Shown here: positions 36,501 to 46,735 of the stretch, piece by piece | Position numbering within the stretch: position 1 is the stretch's first letter | How the letters are laid out: each line of letters begins with the position of its first letter | Assembly: GCA_028015205.1 (NCBI GenBank) | Contig: CM051517.1 | Span: 54,435,455-54,499,454, forward strand | Direction: 5' to 3' | Origin: Mytilisepta virgata | Lineage: Eukaryota; Mollusca; Bivalvia; Mytilida; Mytilidae | Length of the DNA stretch: 64,000 nt | The notes under the pieces: generated by a model | What the model was told of the DNA's origin: nothing | Databases searched by the model: none | The model's input: the letters and a program-made list of their open reading frames with translations, nothing else | Program-made: the position numbers and the translations under genes

Positions 36501-39500
36501 TCAATAGAGTGTAATTATTAAATTATTTATCAAATCTTGTTCAAACATCTTTATATACATAATGTAGAAGTTAAGCTTGGAGATAAATTATCTATACATA
36601 ATGTTTTGATTATTGAGACATTATAAAAGCACTATTAGATTTATTTCTGCATACCGTGATGTAGCCATTTGCACTGACAGTGGTGTATTATACTTAATGT
36701 AAAACCAAGCCATTTCCAATACAAAGGTAGAAATATTGGCTTACAGAATAATTAAGGTCTTACTTAGTCCAGTATGAAAGATCAGAATATCTTCTTCAGC
36801 TGCTAGAAATTTTAAGCTTTTTATCCATGTTCCATTGGTAAAGTGGGAGAATTTTTAGCTCGCCTAATATATCTGAAATCTTTGATAAGGAATTAAATAA
36901 AAAGCTGTTATTCTTTAACCTAAAATATTTATTTTTTAAATCACAAGGCTGAAGTAATTATACGAGTAATCTTATAAATATTTTCAGGTATATGGAGATA
37001 TCAAAGTCAAAGAGACAAGGGCATATGTTCTGAGACAACGCCCACTTTATTATAACTGCTACCTCATAGCACCTGATGGTGAAAGTTTATGTACCTGTGA
37101 TATTAAGAAAGCTGAATGGTATATTGAAAAGGGACTTGCAGGTATCTACAGTGTAAACATGCAATTCAATGGAAAGATAACAATTTAGTTCCAAAAATTT
37201 AGAAAATTAATCAAATACATATACCTGTATATAAAATATAGAAAATTTGATATAATTACAGTCAGCTCCACTTAATTGGATTTATCTGTTAATAGAATAT
37301 TCTCATATTGAATAAGATTTTGAAACACCAAAACATTTACCATATACATGTAGTCGATGTTAATGGAAATATTTTCATTTCTTCAAATTTCACCCTTCAT
37401 GATATGAGTTTCCTCTCATTAAAATGTAAGAAAAGGTCATTGTAATTCAGAAAAGTGTAGTAATTATTTTGTATCTAATATTAACGTGTTGCAGGTGGTC
37501 ATAAAAGCAACGACCGAACTGTTTGGGTTTTTGAAATTATTGATTTTAAATTTTACAATGCTGAAAATGTGAATTTGAAGCTGTTAAAATTTAAAATGTA
37601 TGAAACTTACCAATTTTTTCAGTTTATTGAATTTTCTGTACATAAAATAAAGAATTGATCATATTTTATGAATAAAAAAATTGTGTTGAAACAATTATGA
37701 AACTGAAATCAAAATTAGATTAATTATTTAAAAAAAACTGAGGTGATGAGAGATTTTAAATTTTGATTGATTGCCCTAAGAAATCAACAAGAAGTCTTGC
37801 AATATAAAATAAGCATGTCACTTAGACGATGTGGTGGCCAAGTGGTCCAGTGGGTTTTTCCATAACTACACCAATCATCAATTACCTGTGAAAATTTAGG
37901 TGAGTTTGAATCCAAAGATTGCCATTTTTCCTGCCATAGTCGATGGTTCTCTGGATACTCTGGTTTCCGCCAATTGTGCTGAAAGAGACATATGGGCATG
38001 AAAACAATCCTGCAAAATGTCACCTGAGAGACGTACTGAATTTACATTGTATTTGACATGAATTTGAGATTACCCTAAGAGGCTTGTTGTATACAGCAGG
38101 TGCTGTTAACTGTCCATGCTTTCGTCAAGAATTGGTTACTCACCTGTGAAATATTTTGCTACGACAAGGCATTACATGGTACAGCTGAATGGAAAATCAT
38201 AAACGGCAAGTGCTAACATAAGCCTTTTATATATGGTCCTAAACCAATAGAATTTAACTTCAGGGCTTTTCCAGGAAAAAATACACCCCCCGGTCGGAAC
38301 GCCGGTCTATTTTTTTAACCTGGGTTGGGGGTTTGGAAGATATTATTTTTCTGGTGGTTGGGGGCGAATTGTCAATTAAATTAGCGTGGTGGTCGGTATA
38401 AGCGGTAACATAATTGTTTTGTGACAGGGGGATATGCGTGTCGAGTCGATTTCTACAGCGTGAAGTTGTCAGTTTTCGGTATGAACAACTATAATGACAC
38501 CCGAGAATTCCGAACGTTTCCGCCAAAACTGGTTCCGTTCTATGTCGTTGTTTTGCCTTTGCTCACATTGTTATAATTACTGGTAACCAAGCAGAGGTAA
38601 ATACCCGAGAACTTCCGAAAAATTACAGCATGGCTGCACAGAAGGAATCAAATGTGCTGCAGTGGAGTACTGAAGCCGTTTGCCTTTGGCTTCAAGCTAA
38701 AGGCTTGGGCTCTTATGCAGACACATTCAGAGGTAATAAATTTTCATATAAACTCGTGTCACAATTGGTTTTGGGGTCCCTGGACTTTTAAAATGTCTCT
38801 GTTTTCTTACTCCCACCCGCCCCACCCCGAAGAAAATAAATTGTTAAGGGTGTGGCCTTGGTTCATCGAAAATTTGGAACTGGCATGAGCAAAAGGAAAA
38901 GGTTTGTAGTATTTTTTACATATTCTATTATAGGCACGAGATGGTGTATGGTTTCATGTTTTATAAATGAACCTGCCCCACACCTATCGTTTTCTTTCTT
39001 GATTCCCTCCTGTTATGGTCTTGGGTATATATGGTAGGGGGTGGAAATGCACATTTCCTAGGGGAAGTGCTGCCCAAATTTTTTGCAAGTTTGGACTTAG
39101 TAATTTTCAGCCAATTTTTTGTAACCCAATTATCTAAGTAAAGGTGGTTTCTTTGCAGAAAAAAATATTCTTGTGTCTTCGAAACATATCTAATTTATTT
39201 TCTTGGGGAGGGTCATGTTAGAAAGTTCCCACTTATTTAAAATATACATAGGCTTGCTGTAAGGGTATGCTCAACTTTCTACTAATGCCATGTAGTCACC
39301 ACCTGCACATGTGTGAAATTAAAGCAATAAATGTGTGCTGCAGAATATAAAAAAGGAGTGCCTTTATGAATAATTAATATACAAGGTTGGGGACAGTCAA
39401 GTGAAGATGCCAAAGGTTTATAGCGCAATTTTATACCACTACATGATCTGAATTTTGTCTGACAGGTAGGTTAATGATACAGAAAGCAAAATAGATGGCA

Positions 39501-42500
39501 TAGTTTTTTTATTAGAAGGAAGTGATGACAATGAATAAAACCACAAATACACAGTTTAAAAACTAACATATGAATAAAATATTCATATTATTTTGAACAA
39601 TTAAAAATACGTGGCTGCATAACTAGTCAAACATGATTTTCATAGGTCATTATAAAATAAGATCCCTACCAGTTTGACAATACCATATTTGTACATGATA
39701 AACATATGTTATTTATGTCTTACAAACAAAATAATCCTTGCTGATCGTACTATAAAGGAAGATCCAAACAGTTCCTCGGGTTAATACAAAGAATTGAATT
39801 TTTTTTCTCTTGGTAGTGGGTGTTTTCTTTATTTGCATTTACTTGGTGGTACCTCCAAAATAATTAAAATTTTGTTGGTGGTACCCCTAATTTTACCTGG
39901 CGTTCCGACCCCCCGGGGTATTTTTTCCTGGAAAAGCCCTCAGATATTTTGGAGGAATTTGTTTCGTGATAATGAATCCCCAAAAAACCACATTAATTAA
40001 AATGAATTCATTTAGATATTATTTTTGTGATTACCTTTTATTTTGTTTCAGATAAAGTAAGTGATGATCCGTTTACTGTGCAATTACGTTTTGAACCAGC
40101 TGGTCGGCCTGTGTCACAAGACGATTATTATTTACAAGAAAAAGAAAATGTTTGTGTTGTGTGTGGGACTAAAGAGTCATATGTTAGAAAACAAGTAGTA
40201 CCCAAGGAATATAGGAGGTAACATATAGCGAGCTTTAGAAACATGAGAAAAGGCGAAATTGAGCAAGCCTTTTCCTCATTTTTCGCATGAGCACAAATAA
40301 ATTTGATATTTTCCAACAATGGCTTTGTATTGTCTTTATCCTGCAGTTTCCTTTATATACGTAAAATAACATTTGAAGTTGAAGTCCAACTACCGTTAAA
40401 ACGTGGGAAATGCCACAACATCATCTGGTACATTCACTACGTTCCTTGCACTCTTCATGTGAACAGGTACCAGTAGATTTTATTCGGTCATTGACTTAAT
40501 ACAACTAAAGTTTATTCTACCCCTGTTATTAGACTAGAAATTGCTTGATTGCGGGATCAAATTTATTTCTTGTCGAAAAAATCAGGTCAAGATGATTAGT
40601 CATACATGTATCTGAGCAACTACAGATCATAAAAGAATAATATTAATGCTATTACCATAAAGATCTTTATTTTGTGTAGTTAATAAGATTAAATCAATGT
40701 ATTTTTATTTAAAAGTGCAAGGGCATTGAATGTCCCCATTTCATTATTTATAGAATGTTTTTTCATGTCGTATAGATGTATAAAAACTGTAATTTGACAA
40801 AATAACATTTATAGATTGTAATCAACCTTTTTTAAAGCTTTGTTTTGCCACCATAGATGGAAGGTTAATTATAAAGCACCTCAGCAAATAAACATTTTAA
40901 GAAATGAAAGTCTAAAATGCATTTATAAGATATAACTACCTGGTATGTTTTTCAGAGAAAAAAAAAATTTCTAAAATAGTATTTACAAAATACACAAATA
41001 ATTTCAGATATTTTCCTCCATCACTGAAGGATCATGCATCACATGATATATTGTTACTGTGTATGTCCTGTCATGTAAGAAGTACACAGTATGATACTGC
41101 TCTGCGATATCAGTTAGCTGAGGAATGTAGTGCTCCTATTGATATGGGGTCTGGAACTAAACAGTTGAGTGACCATGATCTGCAGAAAGTCAGATCAGCT
41201 GCAAGGTAAATACATGAATTAAGAATGGGAGACTCAGATGCTACTACCAAAAAAACATGATTGTCATGTTGACCTCTGATAATGCTTGGAAAATTTCAGT
41301 TTGTTTTTGTCATTAACATTTCACCCATGCCAATCTTCTACAGTTTATATATGATTTTATCAAGGAGACAACAAATGCCATGTTTGTACTAGAAACTACC
41401 AGAGTTTTCTTGGGCAAGATTGAAATAAAACCACAATTTCGGTTTGGATGCAGATATTGGGGTGGGCATGAATTAGAATCTAGGAATTAGTTCTTACAGC
41501 CTAAAAGAGAATATTTAAATAGCTAGTGATGATTTTAGGAATAATTGGACACAGTTGATGTGAAATGAGGTCTATTTTCTCATAACATTGTATTTTTTTC
41601 ATAAGCAGTAGGTTTATTTGTATAAACACATTGATCAAAGGCACAATTTTTATATTCCCTGTCTGTCCATTCATCTGTCTGTCAGTACCTATTTCCTGCA
41701 ACTACTCATACACCATTTAATGGATTTCATTGAAACTTTCACATAACCTTCACTACGAAGTGGCATTGTGCACCATCTATTTTATTTTTGATCAGACTAA
41801 TTTTTGGAGTTTTCCAAAGACAAACATGGACTTTGCCATTCTTTCATAATATGGTGGGGTGTAGGCATTCCCTATCCGCAACTCTTCCTAAACCAGTGAA
41901 TATATTCCATGTGCATTGTCGTTTTCTACCTTGTATTTTGTTTTTGGACCAAAATCAATTTTTTGAGTTTCCATAGAACAAAATTGGATTTACACATATC
42001 TTTATATCATTATAGCCATAGCAGGGGATATATGTTTTTGAGCTTCACCCAGGGTTCCCATGAAACTGGGAAAACGGAAAAGACCTTTGAATTTAATTTC
42101 ACATTTTCCTGGCCCCGAAATGTCCTTGAAATAAAAAAAAAGCAGCAAAAACTGGGATAAACCCTTGAAATTTGTTGACTGCACGTCTTTCAATAAAATG
42201 ATTATTTCCCTTTTATAACTTTTTTCATCCCTACAAAGCTTCAGATCAGCAAGTTCTTGAGTGAGTTTATACTATGCATATTGTTTTGTGACGAATGTTG
42301 ATGGGGCAAAACTATTTATTACTTCTGCATCTTAAAAGCGTTTGTTAGTATGTATAATTACTGCTTTGCAGAGAATAGTTCCTTTCACAAGTATAAGTAA
42401 AATTATTTTAATTATCACCCTTAAAAATTGGAAAAAATCCTGGAAAAATCTGTGAAAGACCCTGGAATTTATTGTTCAGAAGAGCGTTGGAACCCTACTA

Positions 42501-43839
42501 AAAGTAATTTTGTCTTATTATTGCATACATATCCTATATTCATTCATTTTCTCATTTAGTTTTTATTTCTTAACTGACAGTTTTGTTTTGTAATGTATTG
42601 CTCATAAAACATTGTGCACACATATGTCAAATTTTATTAACTGTTGAAAGACATTGCATCATTCTTATTCTTACACAGATTCTAAGTTTGATACATGTAA
42701 ATAGTAATTCTCTTGTGATTTTTTATTCATATTCGTAGACTAACTTTTTAATAACCTATGTTATATTTTGAATATCTTATTAATAATTACAGAGCATTGT
42801 TAAACCCAAAGGCAAACATTCCAGATTCCAGAAAAACAGAATTAAAGAAAATTTTAGAGGACTTTTATGGAACATCTGATTTTTCACAAGAAATTCTCAG
42901 ACAAGCTGCTGACATTGAGTATAGGTGTGTAAAACAAAGATTCTGTAATAAAAAACATTTATGAAAATATCTCCTATCCTATGCTTAAAGTTATTACCAG
43001 GATATTAAATTTCTGTAATATTTTTGATCTGTGTAAATGCATTGTCATACGATAGGCATTTAGAAATAATTTAGTTCAACCTTCGGCTAGGGGCCAACTT
43101 AAAATGAGATGTGAGTTTTTTCTCCTTGCTGAATGCCTTTCTGCGACTTTGAGATGGAGAGGAGAGAAAAAATGTGGTTCCTTTAATTTAATTTCTGTCA
43201 CATTGATATGAAATCTCCTTAAAGAAGTTTTCAATAATATCATTTCTCCTATTCCTGACGTGTTTAATCGATGGGATAAAAATACATAATATCTTTAACC
43301 ACTTCCAGGTGATTAAATTTCTACTTGGGAATTACCGCCCTTTTTTCTACAGTTATTAGAACGATAAACTAGAGAAGTCCCCAAATGACGTCTATGTAAA
43401 CAAACTACTTAGCAACGACATTTTCTTGAGGTTTTTGTCGAAAATCATAGGAGAAACAGATTCTACTTCAATTTACTCGTGAGTTATCGAATTTCTCCAC
43501 CCTCAATAGTTAAATTTTAGATTTAGATCGCTAAGGGCTCGCGTGTTGAAATATCTCGGGTGGAGAAATTCCATAACTCACTCGTACCTGAAGGAGAATC
43601 TATATTTCTTACCCACTTACCAATACTTTTTGGTGATTATTTTCAGAGTTGATAATAAGGACTATGTTCCCCATGGTAAACTGGTGGTCAGATATGTGAA
43701 AAAAAATGGAGGTTTGCATATGTTTGAAAAAAGATGGAGACAGCATTTTGTAAACACAATGAAGCCTCAATTCCTGCCAAAAAATTGGTCTGTACACCAC
43801 CGACATGAAAGATACGAACAGTTTCAAACTATGATTTGA
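27456..43839 (+). CDS. EXD2: EXD2, 3'-5' exonuclease domain-containing protein 2, whole gene (11 coding exons)
   Basis: Joining 27456-27510, 31319-31455, 31658-31815, 32828-32953, 34902-35013, 36236-36484, 36988-37141, 40052-40217, 41008-41205, 42793-42924 and 43647-43839 gives 1680 nt: 559 residues plus stop, with all phases consistent (human about 621). Order: N-terminal membrane anchor (about 5-26), basic stretch, exonuclease domain with DEDDy residues D69 and E71 (LGLDCEW), D145 (RGCVDLR), Y199 and D203 (YAAND), then a C-terminal domain with CVVCG at 365-369 and CMSCH at 404-408, a CxxC...CxxCH arrangement resembling an HNH-type zinc site. Family knowledge: EXD2 is a metal-dependent 3'-5' exonuclease reported at the mitochondrial outer membrane and in DNA-end resection. 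Location here is inferred from the anchor. It is shorter than human mainly in the linker between the two domains. Confidence 0.95.
27576..28212. mobile_element. TIR element in EXD2 intron 1
   Basis: GGGAGCAACCATTTGATTT and AAATCAAATGGTTGCTCCC are exact inverted ends, extended by GGGGGGCATG/CATGCCCCCC. 637 bp, no transposase. GGAGCAACCATTTGAT ends are common in marine invertebrate repeats, as I recall. Confidence 0.8.
28460..28770. mobile_element. Inverted-repeat element in EXD2 intron 1
   Basis: ATTAAACAAAATGCCTACCT near the left and AGGTAGGCATTTTGTTAAAA near the right are inverted, with TTCTGATGATC/CATCAGACATC inside. Non-coding. Confidence 0.55.
29045..29475. repeat. About 180-bp tandem repeat, 2.5 units
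   Basis: Units share GAGGTCATGGTTCATCAACT-type sequence, GAATCCAGGTTAAGGTT, and GGAGTTATGGTATCAT, with CTGTGACCTTGAGGTCATGG at the joins. Adjacent to the next dispersed element. Non-coding. Confidence 0.6.
29479..30517. repeat. Dispersed element with about 145-bp units, copy 2
   Basis: Begins TTTTTGTCTTGCCTTTGACG, passes a CGGCGGTGGCG run, has about three diverged CTTGACCTCATTTTCATGG units, and ends CAGGCGAGACATTTTAGTGT. Same family as 7407-9066 but older, with fewer and more diverged units. In EXD2 intron 1. Confidence 0.7.
31319..31455 (+). CDS. EXD2: EXD2 coding exon 2
   Basis: Acceptor TTTTATAG|GA, donor AAG|GTAAAT. The correct frame reads LAVWMYMKFSEKRKKSKPYK, then DIFLINCEESWERFFKTVKI. 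A longer open frame across the same bases is a frame shadow. The second half matches the strand-helix preceding the exonuclease motif I. Confidence 0.88.
31658..31815 (+). CDS. EXD2: EXD2 coding exon 3 (exonuclease motif I)
   Basis: Acceptor GTATTCAG|GT, donor AG|GTAGGA. It begins VLGLDCEWISVCGKRCPVAL with metal-binding D69 and E71, and continues LLQLATQNGQCALIRL. An upstream acceptor near 31566 would bring an in-frame TAA, so 31658 is the only workable start. Confidence 0.95.
31842..32375. mobile_element. Tc1/mariner- or pogo-type MITE in EXD2 intron 3
   Basis: Ends TACAGTCGACTCTCGTTATC and GATAATGAGAGTTGACTGTA are inverted and include TA at both edges, the target duplication of the superfamily. 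534 bp, no transposase. A solitary end of the same type is at 46712-46735. Confidence 0.75.
32828..32953 (+). CDS. EXD2: EXD2 coding exon 4 (exonuclease motif II)
   Basis: Acceptor ATTTACAG|T, donor CG|GTGTGT. It encodes ILKVGVAVKEDGRKLHQDYG then IIVRGCVDLRHVLNRVRG. D145 in GCVDLR is the second-motif metal ligand. The GTGTGT donor is weaker than most, but phase and family alignment support it. Confidence 0.93.
33254..34097. repeat. Dispersed element with about 180-bp tandem units in EXD2 intron 4
   Basis: Opens CCGGATTTTCTTAGGAAAAT with a GGCGGGCGGGCGG run, followed by three units containing CAACCAAAGCTTTTCAAATT and AAATGGAGGTCAAGTTCGAT. It ends GGAAAATCCGGTTTGCTGTC and CCTCTTGTTTTA. Non-coding. 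Confidence 0.7.
34340..34830. repeat. Diverged CCTTGAAA-rich dispersed repeat
   Basis: Phrases CCTTAAAAGTACTTGAAAAT, GGCCTTGAAAGTACTT and GGTCCTTGAAAAATG recur. A relative with TGTCCTTGAAATAAA lies at 42045-42500. No coding potential. Confidence 0.4.
34902..35013 (+). CDS. EXD2: EXD2 coding exon 5
   Basis: Acceptor TATTTCAG|A, donor CAG|GTATGT. It encodes SKGLQGQAESILGVSLDKSN, then CGDWEVDVLSKQQ. The L-D-K-S and C-x-x-W motifs align with human LDKS and CSNWD just before motif III. Confidence 0.93.
35483..35604. mobile_element. Short MITE in EXD2 intron 5
   Basis: ACATATGACTGACAGTGTGA and its near-complement TCACCCTGTCAGTCATGTGT bound about 120 bp, with GAGCAGAT/GATCTGCTT also paired. The interior has GGAGGCGAAGCCGAG. 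Confidence 0.65.
36236..36484 (+). CDS. EXD2: EXD2 coding exon 6 (exonuclease motif III and linker)
   Basis: IEYAANDALVGVDIFLTLVL holds Y199 and D203 of the YxxxD motif, followed by a linker (DIDIKDIFTAVNETEFWTFA and onward) much shorter than in human. The preferred acceptor is TTTTGCAG|ATTGAATATG. An upstream duplicate acceptor would start the exon at 36209 and add nine in-frame residues (IEHSYSILQ). Donor GAT|GTAATT. Confidence 0.92.
36988..37141 (+). CDS. EXD2: EXD2 coding exon 7
   Basis: Acceptor ATTTTCAG|GT, donor G|GTATCT. It encodes RQRPLYYNCYLIAPDGESLC then TCDIKKAEWYIEKGLA, matching the human PLYDNCFLHAPDG and CTCDRRKAQWYL block that opens the C-terminal domain. Confidence 0.95.
38262..39940 (+). 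mobile_element. 1.7-kb TIR element carrying a SAM-domain first exon (EXD2 intron 7)
   Basis: AGGGCTTTTCCAGGAAAAAA at the left is inverted at the right as TTTTTTCCTGGAAAAGCCCT, and the match extends over CCGGTCGGAACGCC. Between the ends is an exon-like ORF at 38630-38732 and otherwise AT-rich sequence with no transposase. No clear target duplication. It could be a transposable element that captured a gene start, or two solitary repeats flanking a gene fragment by chance. Confidence 0.65.
38630..38732 (+). CDS. Orphan SAM-domain first exon (fragment)
   Basis: ATG in good context opens a frame reading MAAQKESNVLQWSTEAVCLW, then LQAKGLGSYADTFRG, ending at a G|GTAATA donor. W-S-x-E-x-V-x-x-W-L-x-x-x-G-L-x-x-Y is the first half of a sterile alpha motif (SAM), and SAM-domain genes commonly splice just after the phenylalanine. 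No following exon was recognised before EXD2 exon 8, so the gene is a fragment, an alternative first exon, or continues into sequence I cannot assign. Same strand as EXD2. Confidence 0.6.
40052..40217 (+). CDS. EXD2: EXD2 coding exon 8 (first CxxC)
   Basis: Acceptor TGTTTCAG|AT, donor AG|GTAACA. It encodes DDPFTVQLRFEPAGRPVSQD, DYYLQEKENVCVVCGTKESY and VRKQVVPKEYRR. The RFEPAGRP and CVVCG motifs are near-invariant in EXD2 proteins. Confidence 0.96.
40218..41007. other. EXD2 intron 8, nothing recognised
   Basis: AT-rich intronic sequence. No repeat family, inverted repeat or alternative exon stands out. Confidence 0.4.
41008..41205 (+). CDS. EXD2: EXD2 coding exon 9 (second CxxC)
   Basis: Acceptor ATTTCAG|A, donor AG|GTAAAT. 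It encodes YFPPSLKDHASHDILLLCMS, then CHVRSTQYDTALRYQLAEEC. The KDHxSHDxLLLCxSCH block supplies the second half of the putative zinc site. Confidence 0.96.
41470..42510. repeat. Two diverged dispersed repeats in EXD2 intron 9
   Basis: 41640-41990 resembles the GGAC-tail family in inverse orientation (CTGTCTGTCCATTCATCTGT, then ATTTAATGGATTTCATTGAA). 42045-42500 has CAGGGTTCCCATGAAACTGG and CTTGAAATTTGTTGACTGCA phrases shared with 34.3 kb. Both are degraded and non-coding. Confidence 0.4.
42793..42924 (+). CDS. EXD2: EXD2 coding exon 10
   Basis: Acceptor AATTACAG|A, donor AG|GTGTGT. It encodes ALLNPKANIPDSRKTELKKI then LEDFYGTSDFSQEILRQAAD, the conserved helical segment after the zinc site. 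Confidence 0.94.
43450..43605. repeat. Inverted repeat just upstream of EXD2 exon 11
   Basis: GAATTTCTCCACCC is inverted as GGGTGGAGAAATTCC, with AGATTCTACTTCA...ACTCGTGAGTTAT matched by ATAACTCACTCGTACCTGAA and beyond. The hairpin ends about 40 bp before the exon 11 acceptor. Confidence 0.6.
43647..43839 (+). CDS. EXD2: EXD2 coding exon 11 (C-terminus and stop)
   Basis: Acceptor TTTTCAG|A. It encodes VDNKDYVPHGKLVVRYVKKN, then FEKRWRQHFVNTMKPQFLPK and NWSVHHRHERYEQ, ending TGA. YVPHG, RWRQHF, MKP and WSV are diagnostic EXD2 C-terminal motifs. The human protein continues about ten residues further. Confidence 0.95.
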
Positions 43840-43872
43840 CATTTGTAAGTAGCATATTTCTATTTGTTTTTT

Positions 43873-45434
43873 AGCTCACCATGTGAGCTTTTGCCATCAC
43901 TTTTCGTCCGTCCGTCGTAAACTTTTCATTCAAACATCTTCTCCTCAGAAACCATTTGGCCAATTCCAACCAAACTTTGCATGAGTGGTGTATGGAAGGT
44001 CCTCAACAAAGTTTCGTCATTTAGTTCTGATTGGTCAAGAAACATGGCCACCAGAGGCAATTCTTGTTTCTGATTGGCTGATTTTCAAAAATCTTCTCCT
44101 CTGAAACGGCTGGGCGGATTGGATCGAGGCTTCATAGGAATGATATATGACATGTCCTCCACTAACGGTCCTCATTTTATATTGATCCGATGAAAAACAT
44201 GGCCACTGTTGCTAAAAATAGAACATAGGCGTAAATTGCTGTTTTTTGCTAATAACTCAAAAACCGTTACAGATATCGAAAATCTGACATGGGGTAAAAT
44301 TGATCAGCATGACAAGATCTACCTACCCTGAAATTTTGGAGGAAATTTCAAAACCCATTTAGGAGTTATTGCCCTTTTTTCGTCAAATTTTCAAAATTTT
44401 AACATTTTTTGTCATTTATCTCTAAAACTATTTGAGATAGAAGTGAAATGTAAATTTGAAAAATGTTTGCCATGTTGAGATCCACCTACCCTGAATTTTA
44501 AAGGAAATCCCAAAACCCCTTTAGGAGTTGTTGCCCTTTTTTGTCAAATTTTCAAAATTTTTCATTCAAAAATCTTCTCCTCTGAAACCGCTGTTCCGAT
44601 TGGTTTGAAACTTAATAGGAATGATCTATGACATGTCCTCTACAAACGATCCTCAATTTATTTTGGTCTGACGTAAAACATGGCTGTCGTAGCTAAAAAT
44701 AGAATATAGGGGTGCATGTGTTATTTTTGGCTTATAACTTAAAAACCGTTACAGATATAAAAAATCTGACGGGGATAAAATTGATCAGCATGACAAGATC
44801 TACCTAACCTTAAATTTCGAAAGAAATGCTAAAACCCATTTAGGAGTTATTGCCCTTTATTCGTCAAATTTTGAAAATTTAACATTTTTCGTCATTTATC
44901 TCCAAAACTATTTGAGATAGAAGTGATATGTAAATTTGAAAAATGTTTGCCATGTTGAGATCTACATACCCTGAAATTTTAAAGGGAATCCCAAAACCCA
45001 TTTAGGAGTTATTGTCCTTTTTTTGTCAAATTTTCAAAATTTTAACATTTTTGCATTTATCTCCAAAAGTATTTGAGATAGAAGTGAAATGTAAATTGAA
45101 AAATGTTTGCCATGTTGAGATCTACCTACCCTGAAATTTTGAAGGGGATCCCAAATTCTATTTAGGAGTTATTGGTTTGTGTAATTTGAGGTCGGGTTCT
45201 GTTACATTTATTTAAGGTTCACTCTTATTCTTGGTCAATTTTATCAACTTTCTGCCAGGACTACCACCATCAGGGAACATATTTTAACATTAAACCTTAT
45301 GAAAAATAAATCTTCAACAAATTTTCCCTGAACAATTGAACCAATTGCAACAAACTTGGTCAAATAGTTGATTAATTGTCCAATGAAAACCAGACTCCAG
45401 GTGAGCGATACAGGCTCTGGTGAGCCTCTTGTTT
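43873..45434. repeat. AGCTCACC...GGTGAGC dispersed element, copy 2
   Basis: TTAGCTCACCATGTGAGCTT with CGTCCGTCCGTCG at the left. Several diverged units share AATCTTCTCCTCTGAAACCG, AACCCATTTAGGAGTTATTG and TTTGCCATGTTGAGATCTAC. The right end is CAGGTGAGCGATACAGGCTC followed by GAGCCTCTTGTTTT. It lies directly after the EXD2 stop, so it may be in its 3' untranslated region. Confidence 0.7.
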
Positions 45435-46003
45435 TAAAAGAGATGGTCTCAGTTTCTTCATTTTTATAAAGGTCAAAGTTGGTGTATATGTCACTCAGAA
45501 TATTTCTTAAAACTTTTTATTATTTTACTTGCCCACAATGGGTGCCTCACTCTCCATATGGTTTAGGTAGTGCATTGTAAGAACTGTAAGTGCTACTGAA
45601 ATTTTTATGTCCATTTTTTTATTGCAAATATTCTGCAGACAGTATTATGAGATTAATTAAATCAATTTATTTATATTTGTTATAGAAATGAACTGGTTAC
45701 AACAGCAAAAATCAAAATGTGATTTTTAATTTATGTTTATTGCCATCAATATTCCTTTTTTTTTAATAGCAAAAATAAAAACATCACAGAATTTACAGTA
45801 CCTATGATCAGTAGCCAGTATATACTAAATTTGTGAGGGCAATTCCAATGGATGCTTAGATGTGTTCAACTTGAATCTTCAAAAAATAAATCTAAATAAT
45901 ATATACAGTTTAACATTTTAAGTTGTATTTCTGTTTGATGTTATTTTTATTAAAGAATATAATTTAGATTTTTGAAAAAAAAAAATAATGTATTTCTTTT
46001 CAG

Positions 46004-46160
46004 GATGGACAGAAAACAGTGATTATGTTCCTCATTTAAAACTAGTGGTCTGCACAACAAGCAACATGAAAACTTGTACTTTTTACAGAAAAGATGGTGG
46101 CAACATTAATGAATAAAATGAAACCTCATTTTTTACCAACAAATTGATCTGTAGATTAAA
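46004..46160 (+). pseudogene. Decayed duplicate of EXD2 terminal exon
   Basis: Preceded by TTTCTTTTCAG, it reads SDYVPHLKLVV in one frame and, after a frameshift, pieces equivalent to KRWWQH, NKMKP, HFLPTN and a stop where the true exon has NWSVHH. The order and spacing match exon 11 (YVPHGKLVV, KRWRQH, NTMKP, QFLPKNW). A one-base shift and stops make it non-coding. It lies 2.2 kb downstream of the real exon, on the same strand. Confidence 0.8.
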
Positions 46161-46289
46161 TACATACATGAATAAATGGAACGCCTTACTAATATGTCAT
46201 GATAAAATTGAATGTATTTGGTTTTGAAATTATGAAGCAAGACTGTGATATATGTATATATGTATGTTTATACATAAAGTGCCGTCAAA

Positions 46290-46562
46290 TCTCATTGTTT
46301 GTTTGTTTAGTTGAAGTTTTACGCCGTTTTCAGCACATTTGGCTATTTCGCGGCGGCCAGTTTTTATCGGTAGAGGAAGCCGGAGTACCTGGAGAGAACC
46401 ACCGACCTTCGGTAGGAAAATTGGCAATCCTTGTCAATTAAGATCGGAGTCGAACACACCCTGCCACAGGTGAGATTCGAACTCACAACCACAGCGTTGA
46501 CAGACTAGTGATCATTAGTAGTCATGACGAACTACCTAGACCACTCGGCCACCGAGGCTCCT
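46290..46562 (-). mobile_element. tRNA-derived SINE
   Basis: On the minus strand, GGAGCCTCGGTGGCCGAGTG opens a tRNA-like head with A-box TGGCCGAGTGGT and B-box GAGTTCGAATC. This is followed by a central domain (GGTCGGTGGTTCTCTCCAGG, GTACTCCGGCTTCCTC) and a GGCGTAAAACTTCAAC end with an AAACAAAC tail. The head resembles tRNA-Ser/Leu but lacks a proper cloverleaf. The central domain looks like conserved SINE domains known in molluscs, with assignment uncertain. Confidence 0.8.
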
Positions 46563-46711
46563 CAAATCTCATTGTGTTCAACTCATTTAGAGTTATCAGT
46601 ATACTAACTGCCAATATTTTTCAATCAGACATTAATTAGATAGGTTCTTACTAATGAAATTTTTAATATTCAGTAATTTAAGAAATAAAATATTTAAATA
46701 TACCTGGTATT

Positions 46712-46735
46712 CGAGATAATGAGAATTGACTGTAC
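46712..46735. repeat. Solitary end of the TACAGTCAACTCTC MITE family
   Basis: CGAGATAATGAGAATTGACTGTA matches the right end of the 31842-32375 element, with no partner end nearby. Confidence 0.5.

Noticed and set aside
46470..46562. Possible tRNA-Ser or tRNA-Leu gene on the minus strand
   Set aside because: A and B boxes are present but no acceptor stem or sensible anticodon arm forms, and it is fused to a SINE body.
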